This document shows, piece after piece, positions 8,470-17,370 of a stretch of DNA of 52,573 nt. The DNA is from an uncultured Erysipelotrichales bacterium. GTDB taxonomy: Bacteria; Bacillota_I; Bacilli_A; Erysipelotrichales; Coprobacillaceae. The stretch covers positions 1 through 52,573 of the forward strand of contig CAJTTM010000018.1 of assembly GCA_910579135.1 (NCBI GenBank). The letters run 5' to 3'. The translations under genes were made by a program, and so were the position numbers. Positions within the stretch are counted from its first letter, which is position 1. Each line of letters starts with the position of its first letter. The notes below the pieces were generated by a model, which was not told where the DNA came from, did no database searches, and worked only from the letters and a program-made list of their open reading frames with translations.

Positions 8470-10920
8470 ATGGAAGAACGTGGAATTAAAAAGAGACCTT
8501 TAACACAAGAAATGAAGAAATCTTTCATTAGTTATGCAATGTCAGTTATTGTTCAAAGAGCTTTACCTGATGTTAGAGATGGATTGAAACCTGTTCAAAG
8601 ACGTATTATTTATGGTATGAATGAACTTGGTTGTTATAGTGATAAACCATATAAGAAGTCAGCTCGTATTGTTGGGGATGTTATGGGTAAATATCATCCT
8701 CATGGTGATTCTTCAATCTATGAAGCTTTAGTTAGAATGGCTCAAGATTTTAGTTATCGTTATATGTTAGTTGATGGACATGGTAACTTTGGTTCTATTG
8801 ATGGTGATGGAGCTGCTGCTCAGCGTTATACTGAAGCAAGAATGTCTAAAATTTCAATGGAATTAGTAAGAGAAATTAATAAAGATACTGTTAATTTTGT
8901 TCCTAATTATGATGGAGAAGAAAAGGAACCAGAAGTATTACCTTCACGTTTTCCTAATCTTTTGGTCAATGGAACAACTGGTATTGCGGTTGGTATGGCA
9001 ACTAATATTCCACCTCATAATTTAGGGGAAGTTATTGATGCTGTGTTAGCTGTATCTCATAATCCTGATATTACTGTTATGGAATTAATGGATAATTATA
9101 TTCAAGGACCTGATTTTCCAACTGGAGGATATATTTTAGGTAAGTCAGCAATTAAGAAAGCCTATGAAACTGGTAATGGTTTAATTGTTATGCGTGCTAA
9201 GACTGATATTATCGATATTCATGGTGGTAAGAAAGCTATTGTTGTTAATGAGATTCCTTATATGGTTAATAAGGCTAGACTTATTGAAAAGATGGCTGAA
9301 CATGTTAAGGAAAAGCGTATTGAAGGTATTACTGAGATTAGAGATGAATCTAGTAGAGAGGGTATTAGAATTGTTATTGAACTTCGTAAGGATGTTCAAC
9401 CAGAGGTTATTTTAAATCAGTTATATAAGTTAACTGCTTTACAGACTACTTTTGGTGTTAATGCAATTGCTTTAGTAAATAATGAACCTAAGACTTTAGG
9501 TTTAAAGGATATGATTAGTTTATATTTAAGTCATCAGGAGGAAGTTATTAGAAGAAGAACTGCTTTTGATTTAAAGAAAGCAGAGGATAGAGCTCATATC
9601 TTAGATGGTTTAAAGAGAGCTATTGATCAAATTGATGCTATTATTGAATTGATAAGAGGTTCAAGAACAACTGAAATTATTCAACAAAGATTGATGGATG
9701 AATTTGATATGTCTGAAAGACAAGCTAAAGCTATTAGAGAAATGCAATTACAAAGATTAGCTGGTTTGGAAAGAGAAAAGATTGAAAATGAATTGAATCA
9801 GTTATTAGAAGTGATTGCTGATTTAAAAGATATTTTAGCTAATGAAGAGAGAGTATTAGAGATTATTAGAAATGAATTAACTGTGTTAAAGGATAAATTT
9901 AGTGACAAGCGTAGAACTGAGATTATTCAGGGAACATTTGATTTAGAAGATGAAGATTTAATACCTCAAGAAGATATTATTATTTCACTTACTACAAATG
10001 GTTATGTTAAACGTATGCCTGTAGATACTTATAAGTCTCAAAATAGAGGTGGTAGAGGTATTAAGGGGATGTCTACTAATGATAATGATATTGTATCATC
10101 TATGATTAATATGAGTACTCATGATGATTTATTGATCTTTACTAATTTAGGTAAGGTTTATCGTTTGAAAGGATATAATATACCTGAATATGGTAGAACT
10201 GCAAAAGGTTTACCAGTTGTTAATTTATTAAATTTAGATAAAGATGAAAGTGTTAAATCTATGATATCTATTAATAAAGATAAAATAGAAGATGATAAAG
10301 ACTTATACTTATTCTTTGTAACTTTAAATGGTATTGTTAAGAAAACACCTTTAGAAGAGTTTAAACGTATTAGACAAACTGGTAAAATAGCAATTGGTCT
10401 TAGAGAAGATGATGAATTAGTATCAGTTAAATTAACTTCTAATGATGATCAAATATTAATTGCAGCTTCTAATGGTAAATTAATTAGATTCGAAAATAAA
10501 GATGTTAGATCAATGGGTAGAACAGCAACAGGTGTGAGAGGTATTAATGTTGATGGAAGTCATGTTGTTGGTATGACTACTAATTGGGAAGGGCAATTCT
10601 TAATGGCTATTAGTGAGAATGGTTATGGTAAGATGTCACCTATAGATGATTATCGTTTATCACATCGTGGAGCTAAGGGTGTTAAGACAATTAATACAAC
10701 TGAAAAAACTGGTTCTTTAGTTGCAATTAGAGCTGTTAATGGTGATGAAGATTTATTAATTATTACAAATCTTGGTATTATTATAAGATTACCAATGGAA
10801 CAGGTTAAAGTTGCTGGTAGAAGTACACAGGGTGTAAGACTTATTAAGGTTGCTGATGATTCTATTGTTTCTAGTGTAGAAGTTGTAGATAAGAATGAAG
10901 AAGAGGAAGATGTCGAATAG
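8470..10920 (+). CDS. gyrA: DNA gyrase subunit A
   Basis: An 816-residue cleavage subunit. The catalytic tyrosine is in AAAQRYTEAR (Tyr120). The quinolone-resistance region runs from HPHGDSSIYEAL to FGSIDGDG, with Ser81, Ser82 and Glu85 at the usual resistance positions, the wild-type pattern as far as can be read. The C-terminal beta-pinwheel starts near 500 and has the GyrA box QNRGGRGIKG near 519-528, which separates it from ParC. An AGGAGG site lies directly upstream. The gene ends in an acidic tail, and its last codons form one side of the terminator stem. Confidence 0.98.
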   Translation: MEERGIKKRPLTQEMKKSFISYAMSVIVQRALPDVRDGLKPVQRRIIYGMNELGCYSDKPYKKSARIVGDVMGKYHPHGDSSIYEALVRMAQDFSYRYMLVDGHGNFGSIDGDGAAAQRYTEARMSKISMELVREINKDTVNFVPNYDGEEKEPEVLPSRFPNLLVNGTTGIAVGMATNIPPHNLGEVIDAVLAVSHNPDITVMELMDNYIQGPDFPTGGYILGKSAIKKAYETGNGLIVMRAKTDIIDIHGGKKAIVVNEIPYMVNKARLIEKMAEHVKEKRIEGITEIRDESSREGIRIVIELRKDVQPEVILNQLYKLTALQTTFGVNAIALVNNEPKTLGLKDMISLYLSHQEEVIRRRTAFDLKKAEDRAHILDGLKRAIDQIDAIIELIRGSRTTEIIQQRLMDEFDMSERQAKAIREMQLQRLAGLEREKIENELNQLLEVIADLKDILANEERVLEIIRNELTVLKDKFSDKRRTEIIQGTFDLEDEDLIPQEDIIISLTTNGYVKRMPVDTYKSQNRGGRGIKGMSTNDNDIVSSMINMSTHDDLLIFTNLGKVYRLKGYNIPEYGRTAKGLPVVNLLNLDKDESVKSMISINKDKIEDDKDLYLFFVTLNGIVKKTPLEEFKRIRQTGKIAIGLREDDELVSVKLTSNDDQILIAASNGKLIRFENKDVRSMGRTATGVRGINVDGSHVVGMTTNWEGQFLMAISENGYGKMSPIDDYRLSHRGAKGVKTINTTEKTGSLVAIRAVNGDEDLLIITNLGIIIRLPMEQVKVAGRSTQGVRLIKVADDSIVSSVEVVDKNEEEEDVE

Positions 10921-10935
10921 ATATCTTCTTTTTTA
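10906..10935 (+). terminator. Terminator of the gyrBA region
   Basis: A 9-bp stem (GAAGATGTC with GATATCTTC, one G-U pair) overlaps the gyrA stop and runs into a T-tract. Confidence 0.8.
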
Positions 10936-10966
10936 GTTACTTTAAGAAATTTTTATCAATTTATAG

Positions 10967-10994
10967 TTGATATATGAAAATTTTGTTGTATAAT
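10967..10994 (+). promoter_or_regulatory. Promoter of the DAACS transporter gene
   Basis: TTGATA, a 16-base spacer and a perfect TATAAT lie 38 bases before the start codon. Confidence 0.75.
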
Positions 10995-11031
10995 ATTAGC
11001 AATTTGAGTAAAAAATGAAAGGGGAATCTTT

Positions 11032-12372
11032 ATGAAGGTTAATAAAGGAAATAAATTAGCAATTAAAATGGTTATTGCTCTGATTTGTGGTTTAGTTGCT
11101 GGATTAGGATGCATTTTTTTAAGGGAAAACTTAATAGCAAGTGGTAATCAAGAAACTTGGAATACTATTAATAATATCTTATTTCAAGATATAACTGCTG
11201 AAGGTTCAGAAAATGCAATTGGTATTTTTTATATTGTTGGTCAATTATTTGTTAATTCTTTACAATTAATTATTGTACCTATGGTTTTTGTTTCTATTTG
11301 TTTAGCTATTTGTGTTATTACAGATACTAAGAAATTAGGAAGAATATCTACAAAAACTATTGGTACATTTTTATTAACAACAGTTTGTGCATTAGCTTTT
11401 GCAGGTATAGTTGGAGCTTTTGTATATAGTACAGGAGCTTTTAATACTGTCAATGTAGCTAATCTAACTGTTCAAAATGGAAGTACTGGAAGTAATCCAT
11501 TAAATATTGTATTAAATATTATACCTAATAACTTAATTAGTGCTTTTTCTAATAATGGAGGAGTATTATCTATAGTATTCTTAGCTGCTGCTATAGGATT
11601 AGCAATGAATCAATTAAAGGATAAGATTAAATATTTAAAGAAAATATTTATTGAGGTAAGTGATATCATTTCAGTATGTTTATCATTTGTAATTGAAAAA
11701 TTTGCTCCTATTGCAATATTTTGTTTATTAACAAGAACATTTGCTGCATATGGAGTTAATTATTTAAAACCAGCATTAGCTTATGTTGTTACTGTTATTA
11801 TTGCTTTACTCGTCTATTTATTAGTTGCTTATCCGTTATATTTACTAACATTAGCAAGAGTAAATCCAAAACCATTTATGAAGAAAATAGTCAAAGTTGC
11901 ACTATTTGGATTTTCAACATCATCAAGTGCTGCAACACTACCATTAAATAAAGATACAACAGTTAATGAATTAGGAGTCAACGAAACAATTGCTTCATTT
12001 ACATTACCATTAGGAATGACTATTAATATGGATGGAACTGCAATCATGCAAGTTATAGCTGCTATCTTTATAGCTGCAAGTTCTGGATATAGTGTAACAT
12101 TTTCGTCAATGGCAGTTATTGCAGTGCTTGCATTAATTGCATCAATAGGAACACCTGCAGCACCAGGTGCTGGAGCAATTATATTGTTTACTATATTAAC
12201 AGGTATGGGTTATACAAATGATGCTGCATTACTTGCTTATTCATTGATCCTATCTATTAATAGACCAATAGAAATGTTAGTTACATCACTTAATGTTGTA
12301 GGAGATTCATCAACATCAGTCATTGTTGCGAAAAAAGAAAATATGTTAGATGAAGATGTTTATAAGAAATAA
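11032..12372 (+). CDS. DAACS (SLC1) family sodium/amino-acid or dicarboxylate symporter
   Basis: A 446-residue membrane transporter with the SLC1 hallmarks: the serine-rich re-entrant loop FSTSSSAATLP (about 295-304), the NMDGTA motif (332-337), and a second hairpin rich in Gly/Ala/Pro (GTPAAPGAGAI). The family uses sodium or proton gradients to import small substrates. Aligned by eye to GltPh, the substrate Asp394 is Glu and the side-chain-binding Arg397 is Val, while the Asn401 and Asp405 equivalents (LNVVGD) are kept. The missing arginine argues against aspartate or glutamate and suggests a neutral or different substrate such as serine, threonine or cystine. GGGGA precedes the ATG. Single-gene unit. 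Confidence 0.88.
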   Translation: MKVNKGNKLAIKMVIALICGLVAGLGCIFLRENLIASGNQETWNTINNILFQDITAEGSENAIGIFYIVGQLFVNSLQLIIVPMVFVSICLAICVITDTKKLGRISTKTIGTFLLTTVCALAFAGIVGAFVYSTGAFNTVNVANLTVQNGSTGSNPLNIVLNIIPNNLISAFSNNGGVLSIVFLAAAIGLAMNQLKDKIKYLKKIFIEVSDIISVCLSFVIEKFAPIAIFCLLTRTFAAYGVNYLKPALAYVVTVIIALLVYLLVAYPLYLLTLARVNPKPFMKKIVKVALFGFSTSSSAATLPLNKDTTVNELGVNETIASFTLPLGMTINMDGTAIMQVIAAIFIAASSGYSVTFSSMAVIAVLALIASIGTPAAPGAGAIILFTILTGMGYTNDAALLAYSLILSINRPIEMLVTSLNVVGDSSTSVIVAKKENMLDEDVYKK

Positions 12373-12461
12373 AGATTAAGCACCTCAATTTGATATGATT
12401 CTCTAAAGTAGACAGTATAAATAATTAAAATAATGTTTACCAAGGAGGATTATATTTTATT

Positions 12462-12758
12462 ATGGGAAGAAAAAGTCAATTTACCAAGGAAGAGAAAATA
12501 AAAATAGTTCAAAGATACGATAGTGGTGATGGCTCACAGGAAACTCTAGGCAAAGAGATTAGTGTCGATAGTAAAACTATTAAAAATTGGATTGATAGAT
12601 ATCATGCATATGGTGAATCTGCTTTTGATGAAAAGGTTAATAATTCATCATATACAAAGGAATTCAAGGAAAAAGTTGTATTGGCATATCTCAATGGTGA
12701 GGGTTCTTATCGTCAGTTAGCTATAAGATACAAAGATAATGAACAGAGAATATGTTAA
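12462..12758 (+). pseudogene. Truncated IS3/IS150-type transposase OrfA
   Basis: About 90 residues carry two helix-turn-helix units (FTKEEKIKIVQRYDSGDGS... and YTKEFKEKVVLAYLNGEGS...), typical of the OrfA product of IS3-family elements. The frame then leaves the family at YKDNEQRIC and stops. A full OrfA is longer and is followed by an OrfB integrase, which is absent. AAGGAGG precedes the ATG, so the fragment could still be translated. Sequence from about 12735 belongs to a different, also broken gene, so a deletion fused the two. Confidence 0.8.
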
Positions 12759-13354
12759 TGAAACGAATCAATGGCCAACTATCTTTATCTCTTTTGCAGG
12801 GGCTAAAAACAATAAGGAAACAGCTATTAATTGTATAAATCAGGAAATTTTAAGAGAATATAGACGTTATCAGCATGTATTAAAAAATTTAGATGAGTTT
12901 GATCAACCTCTATTTGAAAATATTAAAAAGAGTTTATTAAATAATGAAGATATCTATAATCTATGGTCAATTATCAATTAAGTAAGATGATAGATTAGTT
13001 GATATAAGAAAAGAAAGAATATTTCTTAGAGGAGTATAGAAATATATTACTATTACCATCATATTATGATTTAAAGAATGAGAATAGTTATCACATGAAT
13101 ATGAGATTAGTAGTAATCAAGAGAATGGAAAAGGGAGAAGTGATATTGTCTTAAAAAGTAAGACAAAAGGGTTATTATTTGTGATAGAGTTTAAGTATAC
13201 AAGAGAAGAAGAAAACTTAGATAGATTAGCAGATAAGACAATAGAACAGATAAAGAATAATCAATATGATAATGGATTAGATGGAAGAGTATTCTATATA
13301 GAATTAGCTCATCATGGAAAAGATGTTGTTATGAGATGGATTGAAAGGACATAA
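12736..13354 (+). pseudogene. Decayed AAA-ATPase-like / PD-(D/E)XK nuclease-domain gene
   Basis: Two separated pieces of one family can be read. 12739-12981 encodes 80 residues (WPTIFISFAGAKNNKETA...) that look like the part of the AAA-ATPase-like family (PF09820) just after Walker A. 13088-13354 is an open frame of 88 codons without a start: it begins SHEYEISSNQENGKGR, then SDIVL...LLFVIEFK, the D and E-x-K of a PD-(D/E)XK nuclease (PF08011 type), and ends VMRWIERT. The Walker A region and most of the middle are missing and stops separate the pieces. Such proteins are multi-copy in gut Firmicutes; their function is unclear. The family call is from memory of the motif pattern. Confidence 0.72.
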
Positions 13355-13367
13355 ATTGTCCTTTTTT
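13344..13367 (+). terminator. Terminator at the end of the AAA-ATPase-like remnant
   Basis: A 7-bp stem AAAGGAC/GTCCTTT overlaps the remnant's stop codon and is followed by T residues. It isolates serS from upstream transcription. Confidence 0.8.
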
Positions 13368-13378
13368 CAATATTTTAT

Positions 13379-13406
13379 TTGAACTATTATATTGTTGTGG
13401 TATAAT
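13379..13406 (+). promoter_or_regulatory. Promoter of the serS T-box transcript
   Basis: TTGAAC, a 16-base spacer and TATAAT (13401-13406). Transcription should begin near 13413. Confidence 0.8.
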
Positions 13407-13412
13407 CAGTTT

Positions 13413-13612
13413 GTCTAATTGATATATTGGATAAGTAAGTAATAAATTATATTAGAGAACTTGTGGTTGGTGAAAACAAGGATAATGAGTTATTGAAATC
13501 TACCAATATGTTAAGTCAATTCGGTTGATCCGTTATCTCATATAAAGATATCATATGATATGAAATAGGGTGGCACCACGATATTATCGTCCCTTGTAAA
13601 GGTGTTTTTATT
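13413..13612 (+). promoter_or_regulatory. T-box riboswitch (tRNA-Ser sensing) upstream of serS
   Basis: The canonical T-box GGGTGGCACCACG is at 13568-13580. The antiterminator can form from AGGG/CCCT and ACGAT/ATCGT helices around the TGGCACC bulge that pairs with the tRNA acceptor end (13567-13596). A short CCTT/AAGG stem followed by a long T-run (to about 13615) is the competing terminator. Stem I lies at about 13450-13510; the specifier is most likely TCT (13499-13501, in GAAATCTACC), a serine codon. Uncharged tRNA-Ser should therefore raise serS expression. Confidence 0.93.
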
Positions 13613-13633
13613 TTTATTAAAGGAGAGATGAAA

Positions 13634-14911
13634 ATGATTGATATTGCGAAATTAAGAGAAAATCCAGAATTAGTAAAAGAAAATATGAAGAAAAAATTTC
13701 AAGAAGGAAAGTTACATTTAGTTGATGAAGCTTGTAAGATTGATAAAGAATATAGAGATGCTCTTACAAAAGCAAGTGAACTTAGAGCTAAGAGAAATAA
13801 GTTATCTAAAGAGATTGGTGCTTTTATGAGAGAGGGTAAAAAAGATTTAGCTCAAAAGAATAAAGAATTAGTAACAAAGATGGCTGATGAATTAAAAGAG
13901 TTAGAAGAAAAAGAAGGTTTATTACAACCTAAATTAAAAGAAATTATGATGAAAATTCCTAATTTCATTGATGATAGTGTCCCTCTTGGAAAAGATGATA
14001 GTGAAAACGTTGAAATTGAAAAATTTGGTGAACCATTTGTACCTGATTATGAAATTCCATATCATGCAGATATTATTACAAAATTAGGTGGTTTAGATAA
14101 AGATGCTAGTGGTAGAACAAGTGGTAATGGTTTCTATTATTTAATGGGTGATATTGCAAGATTATCTTCTGCAATGTTATCTTATGCTAGAGATTTTATG
14201 ATTGATAAAGGATTTACATATTGTATACCTCCATTTATGATTAGAAGTGATGTTGTTACTGGAGTTATGAGTTTTGACGAAATGGATGCTATGATGTATA
14301 AAATCGAAGGTGAAGATTTATATTTAATTGGTACTAGTGAACATAGTATGATTGGTAAATTTAAAGATCAAATTGTAAAGGAAGAAGATTTACCTATTAC
14401 TTTAACTTCTTATTCTCCTTGCTTTAGAAAAGAAGTTGGTGCTCATGGTATAGAAGAACGTGGTATTTATCGTGTTCATCAATTTGAAAAGCAAGAAATG
14501 GTTGTTTTATGTAAACCAGAAGAAGCTATGGATTGGTATAATAAAATGTGGTCTTATACTGTAGAATTATTTAGAAGTATGAATATTCCTGTTAGAACTT
14601 TAGAATGTTGTAGTGGTGATTTAGCTGATTTAAAGGTTAAATCTTGTGATGTTGAGGCTTGGTCTCCTAGACAAAAGAAATATTTTGAAGTTGGTTCTTG
14701 TTCTACTTTAGGTGATGCTCAAGCTAGACGTTTAGGTATTAGAACTAAGGGAGAAAAGGGAACTTATTATGTAGATACTTTAAATAATACTGTTTTAGCT
14801 TCTACAAGAGCTTTAATTGCTTTTATTGAAAATAATTATAATGAAGATGGAACAATTAATATTCCAGAAGTATTAAGACCTTATATGGGTGGTAAGTCAA
14901 TAATTAAATAA
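13634..14911 (+). CDS. serS: Seryl-tRNA synthetase
   Basis: A 425-residue class II synthetase that charges tRNA-Ser and tRNA-Sec. An N-terminal antiparallel coiled coil (about 25-105, Lys/Glu-rich) binds the tRNA long arm. Motif 2 is CFRKEVGAHGIEERGIYRVHQF and motif 3 lies around GSCSTLGDAQARRLGIR. Two ATGs occur, at 13628 and 13634. The AGGAGAG site abuts the first and sits eight bases before the second, so MIDIAKLRENPEL at 13634 is the better start and matches relatives. It is controlled by the T-box leader. A strong terminator follows. Confidence 0.97.
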   Translation: MIDIAKLRENPELVKENMKKKFQEGKLHLVDEACKIDKEYRDALTKASELRAKRNKLSKEIGAFMREGKKDLAQKNKELVTKMADELKELEEKEGLLQPKLKEIMMKIPNFIDDSVPLGKDDSENVEIEKFGEPFVPDYEIPYHADIITKLGGLDKDASGRTSGNGFYYLMGDIARLSSAMLSYARDFMIDKGFTYCIPPFMIRSDVVTGVMSFDEMDAMMYKIEGEDLYLIGTSEHSMIGKFKDQIVKEEDLPITLTSYSPCFRKEVGAHGIEERGIYRVHQFEKQEMVVLCKPEEAMDWYNKMWSYTVELFRSMNIPVRTLECCSGDLADLKVKSCDVEAWSPRQKKYFEVGSCSTLGDAQARRLGIRTKGEKGTYYVDTLNNTVLASTRALIAFIENNYNEDGTINIPEVLRPYMGGKSIIK

Positions 14912-14921
14912 TTTATAAAAG

Positions 14922-14949
14922 AGGTTTAACATTTTGTTAAGCCTTTTTT
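14922..14949 (+). terminator. Terminator of serS
   Basis: A 10-bp stem AGGTTTAACA/TGTTAAGCCT (one G-U) with a TTT loop and a T-run. Confidence 0.9.
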
Positions 14950-14950
14950 A

Positions 14951-15033
14951 TTGACAACTAAGTCATATTTTGATATAAATGAAAGAGGTTACAAAAATTC
15001 CCCTCACTTAAAATATGAAAGCGAGGTTTTTTT
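14951..15033 (+). promoter_or_regulatory. Promoter and hairpin leader of the FAD oxidoreductase gene
   Basis: TTGACA, 17 bases and TATAAA (14951-14979) form a strong promoter. The roughly 48-base leader contains a hairpin, CCTC-A-CTT with AAG-C-GAGG (15002-15026), followed by seven T residues directly before the ATG at 15034. The GAGG that should serve as ribosome site is the 3' arm of the stem. The structure looks both like a terminator and like a ribosome-site trap; no known riboswitch fits this short leader. Confidence 0.6.
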
Positions 15034-16446
15034 ATGCGAAAAAATTATGATATTATAGTTGTAGGTGCTGGTCCTGCAGGGATAATGACTTGTTATGAAT
15101 TATTTTTAAAGAATCCTAATTTAAAGGTTTTACTTGTTGATAAAGGACATGATGTTATGTATAGACATTGTCCTATTAAAGATAAGAAAATTAAAAGTTG
15201 TCCAAAAATCAAAGAACATTCAGGATGTTTACCAGCATGTTCTATTACTTCTGGTTTTGGTGGTGCTGGAGCTTATTCTGATGGTAAGTTTAATATTACA
15301 AGCGAGTTTGGTGGTTGGTTAACTGATTATTTAGATAATAATGAAGTTGAGGATGTTATTAGTTATGTTGATCGTTTATATTTAAAACATGGTGCTACTC
15401 TTAATATTACTGATCCTACTACTGATAAAATTCGAGAAATAGAAAAGAGAGGTTATGCAGTTGGATTAAAATTATTACGTGCTAAAGTTAGACATTTAGG
15501 AACAGAAGAGAATTTAAGGATCATGACTGAAATGTCTAATGAATTAAAGGAACATATTGATATGGTTTTTAAAACTTCTGTTAAGGATATTATGGTTGAA
15601 GATAATGAGGTTAAAGGAATTATATTAGATAATGGGAATGAAATTTATTCTTCTTATGTTGTATTAGTTCCTGGAAGAGATGGTTCAACATGGTTAAGTA
15701 AAGTTTTAAAGAATCAAGGATTAGAGCTTTATAATAATCAAGTTGATATTGGTGTTAGAGTTGAAACAAGTAATATTGTTATGGAAGAAATTAATAAACA
15801 TTTATATGAAGGTAAATTTGTATATAATGCTTCAGTAGGTACAAAGGTAAGAACTTTTTGTTCTAATCCTAGTGGTCATGTTGTTATTGAAAATCATTCA
15901 GGTACAATGCTTGCGAATGGTCATGCTTATCAAGATCCAAAACTAGGTAGTCATAATACAAACTTTGCTTTATTAGTTTCTCATACTTTTAGTGAACCAT
16001 TTAATGAACCAAATGAATTTGCTCATGAGATTTCTAATCTTGCTAATAAATTATCGAATGGAAGTATTATTGTTCAAAGATATGGTGATATTAAAAGAGG
16101 AAGAAGAACAACAGCGAAACGTTTAAAAGAAGGTTATACAAATCCAACTCTTATAGAAGCAGTACCAGGAGATTTAGGATTAGTTTTACCATACAATACA
16201 ATGAAATCAATTATTGAAATGATAGAAGCTTTAGATCATGTCACTCCAGGTATTGCGAACGAACATACTTTATTATATGGAGTGGAAGCTAAATTTTATT
16301 CTGCTAGACCTAAAGTAAGAGAAGGTTTTGAAAGTGAAATTGATCATTTATATGTAGGTGGAGATGGAGCAGGTTTAACAAGAGGACTTGCTCAAGCAGG
16401 TGCTAATGGTATTTTAATAGCTAGAGATATTTTAAAAAAGTTATAA
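15034..16446 (+). CDS. FAD-dependent oxidoreductase (COG2509-type dehydrogenase)
   Basis: A 470-residue flavoprotein. The N-terminal dinucleotide fold is DIIVVGAGPAGI (about 5-16), and a second FAD-contact motif is near the C-terminus (YVGGDGAGLTRGLAQAG). Between residues 46 and 70 lies a cysteine cluster (RHCPI..KSCPKI..SGCLPACS) followed by the GFGGAGAYSDGK segment. This pattern is known to me from uncharacterised FAD-dependent dehydrogenases in Firmicutes. No signal peptide, so cytoplasmic. The substrate is unknown; the cysteines could hold a metal centre or be redox active. It is followed 12 bases later by the NagB-like gene, so the two are probably co-transcribed and subject to the leader hairpin. 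Confidence 0.85.
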   Translation: MRKNYDIIVVGAGPAGIMTCYELFLKNPNLKVLLVDKGHDVMYRHCPIKDKKIKSCPKIKEHSGCLPACSITSGFGGAGAYSDGKFNITSEFGGWLTDYLDNNEVEDVISYVDRLYLKHGATLNITDPTTDKIREIEKRGYAVGLKLLRAKVRHLGTEENLRIMTEMSNELKEHIDMVFKTSVKDIMVEDNEVKGIILDNGNEIYSSYVVLVPGRDGSTWLSKVLKNQGLELYNNQVDIGVRVETSNIVMEEINKHLYEGKFVYNASVGTKVRTFCSNPSGHVVIENHSGTMLANGHAYQDPKLGSHNTNFALLVSHTFSEPFNEPNEFAHEISNLANKLSNGSIIVQRYGDIKRGRRTTAKRLKEGYTNPTLIEAVPGDLGLVLPYNTMKSIIEMIEALDHVTPGIANEHTLLYGVEAKFYSARPKVREGFESEIDHLYVGGDGAGLTRGLAQAGANGILIARDILKKL

Positions 16447-16458
16447 TAGGAGAAAGTT

Positions 16459-17178
16459 ATGAAATTAATAATTGAAGAAAACGAAAAAAAGATGAGTGAA
16501 AGTGCAATGTTTATTTTATTAGGTGCTATGATGCAGGATAAGAGAGTTAATATTTCTCTAACTTCTGGTAGATCGCCTCAAATGATGTATGATATGATGA
16601 TACCTTATGTAAAAAATCAAGATAAGTTTAAAGATATAGAATATTATTTATTTGATGAAAATCCTTATATTGATGAAGAACATGGACCTAATTGGAATGA
16701 TATGCAGGAATTATTTTTTAAACCAGCTCATATTGATGATAATCGTATACATATTATGAATAATGATAATTGGGATCAATATGATAATAAAATTAGACAA
16801 GCAGGAGGAATTGATGTAATGGTTATTGGACTAGGATGGGATGGTCATTTTTGTGGTAATTGTCCTAGATGTACACCTTTTGATAGTTATACTTATAAAA
16901 TTCCTTTCTCTAAAAAACAAGAAGTCAATTCAACATATAAAGATAGACCAAGACAACCTCATACATTAACAATGGGAGCAAAAAGCTTAATGAGAGTTAA
17001 ACATTTAGTTATGATTGTAAATGGTAAAGAAAAAGCTGAAATTTTTAAAAGGTTTATTAATGAACCTATTAATCAAGACGTCCCAGCAACAATTTTAAAA
17101 ATGCATCCTAATTTTACTGTTATATGTGATAAAGAAGCTGCAAGTCTTCTTGATACAATTCAGTATGATAGATTATAA
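16459..17178 (+). CDS. NagB / 6-phosphogluconolactonase-fold sugar-phosphate protein
   Basis: A 239-residue protein of the glucosamine-6-phosphate deaminase/isomerase fold. The phosphate-binding loop is LTSGRSP (34-40), an acidic motif is LFDENPY (64-70), and the catalytic segment is GLGWDGHFCGNCPRC (124-138), with Asp128 and His130 in the NagB D-x-H positions. Classical NagB reads F-N-E-P after the His; here the glutamate position is cysteine (GNCP), so the standard ring-opening and deamination chemistry is doubtful. It could isomerise or hydrolyse another sugar phosphate. AGGAGA precedes the ATG. It sits in a two-gene unit with the FAD oxidoreductase and ends at a strong terminator. Confidence 0.8.
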   Translation: MKLIIEENEKKMSESAMFILLGAMMQDKRVNISLTSGRSPQMMYDMMIPYVKNQDKFKDIEYYLFDENPYIDEEHGPNWNDMQELFFKPAHIDDNRIHIMNNDNWDQYDNKIRQAGGIDVMVIGLGWDGHFCGNCPRCTPFDSYTYKIPFSKKQEVNSTYKDRPRQPHTLTMGAKSLMRVKHLVMIVNGKEKAEIFKRFINEPINQDVPATILKMHPNFTVICDKEAASLLDTIQYDRL

Positions 17179-17191
17179 TAGTAATCTAAAT

Positions 17192-17226
17192 AACTTGGAG
17201 TATAAAATACTTCAAGTTTTCTTTTT
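17192..17226 (+). terminator. Terminator after the NagB-like gene
   Basis: A 12-bp stem (AACTTGGAGTAT/ATACTTCAAGTT, one G-U) with an AAA loop, then TTTTCTTTTT. Confidence 0.9.
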
Positions 17227-17241
17227 GGACAAAATGTCCAA
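17225..17241. repeat. Perfect 7-bp inverted repeat, possible operator
   Basis: TTGGACA-AAA-TGTCCAA lies directly after the terminator and about 130 bases before the Rpn-like gene. The symmetry is exact. No recognised regulator matches, and it has no T-run of its own on the plus strand. Confidence 0.4.
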
Positions 17242-17370
17242 TGACAAGTATGATTTATAACTTTATAATAGATTTATAGAAACATTTCTTTTCGTATTAT
17301 GAAATTATATAAATAAAAAAAGAAAAACATCATTTTTATTAGTATAGAATAATAAGGAGGAATAAAAAAT

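Noticed and set aside
9181..9415. Open frames on both strands inside gyrA
   Set aside because: Shadows of gyrA codon use; no ribosome site or family pattern.
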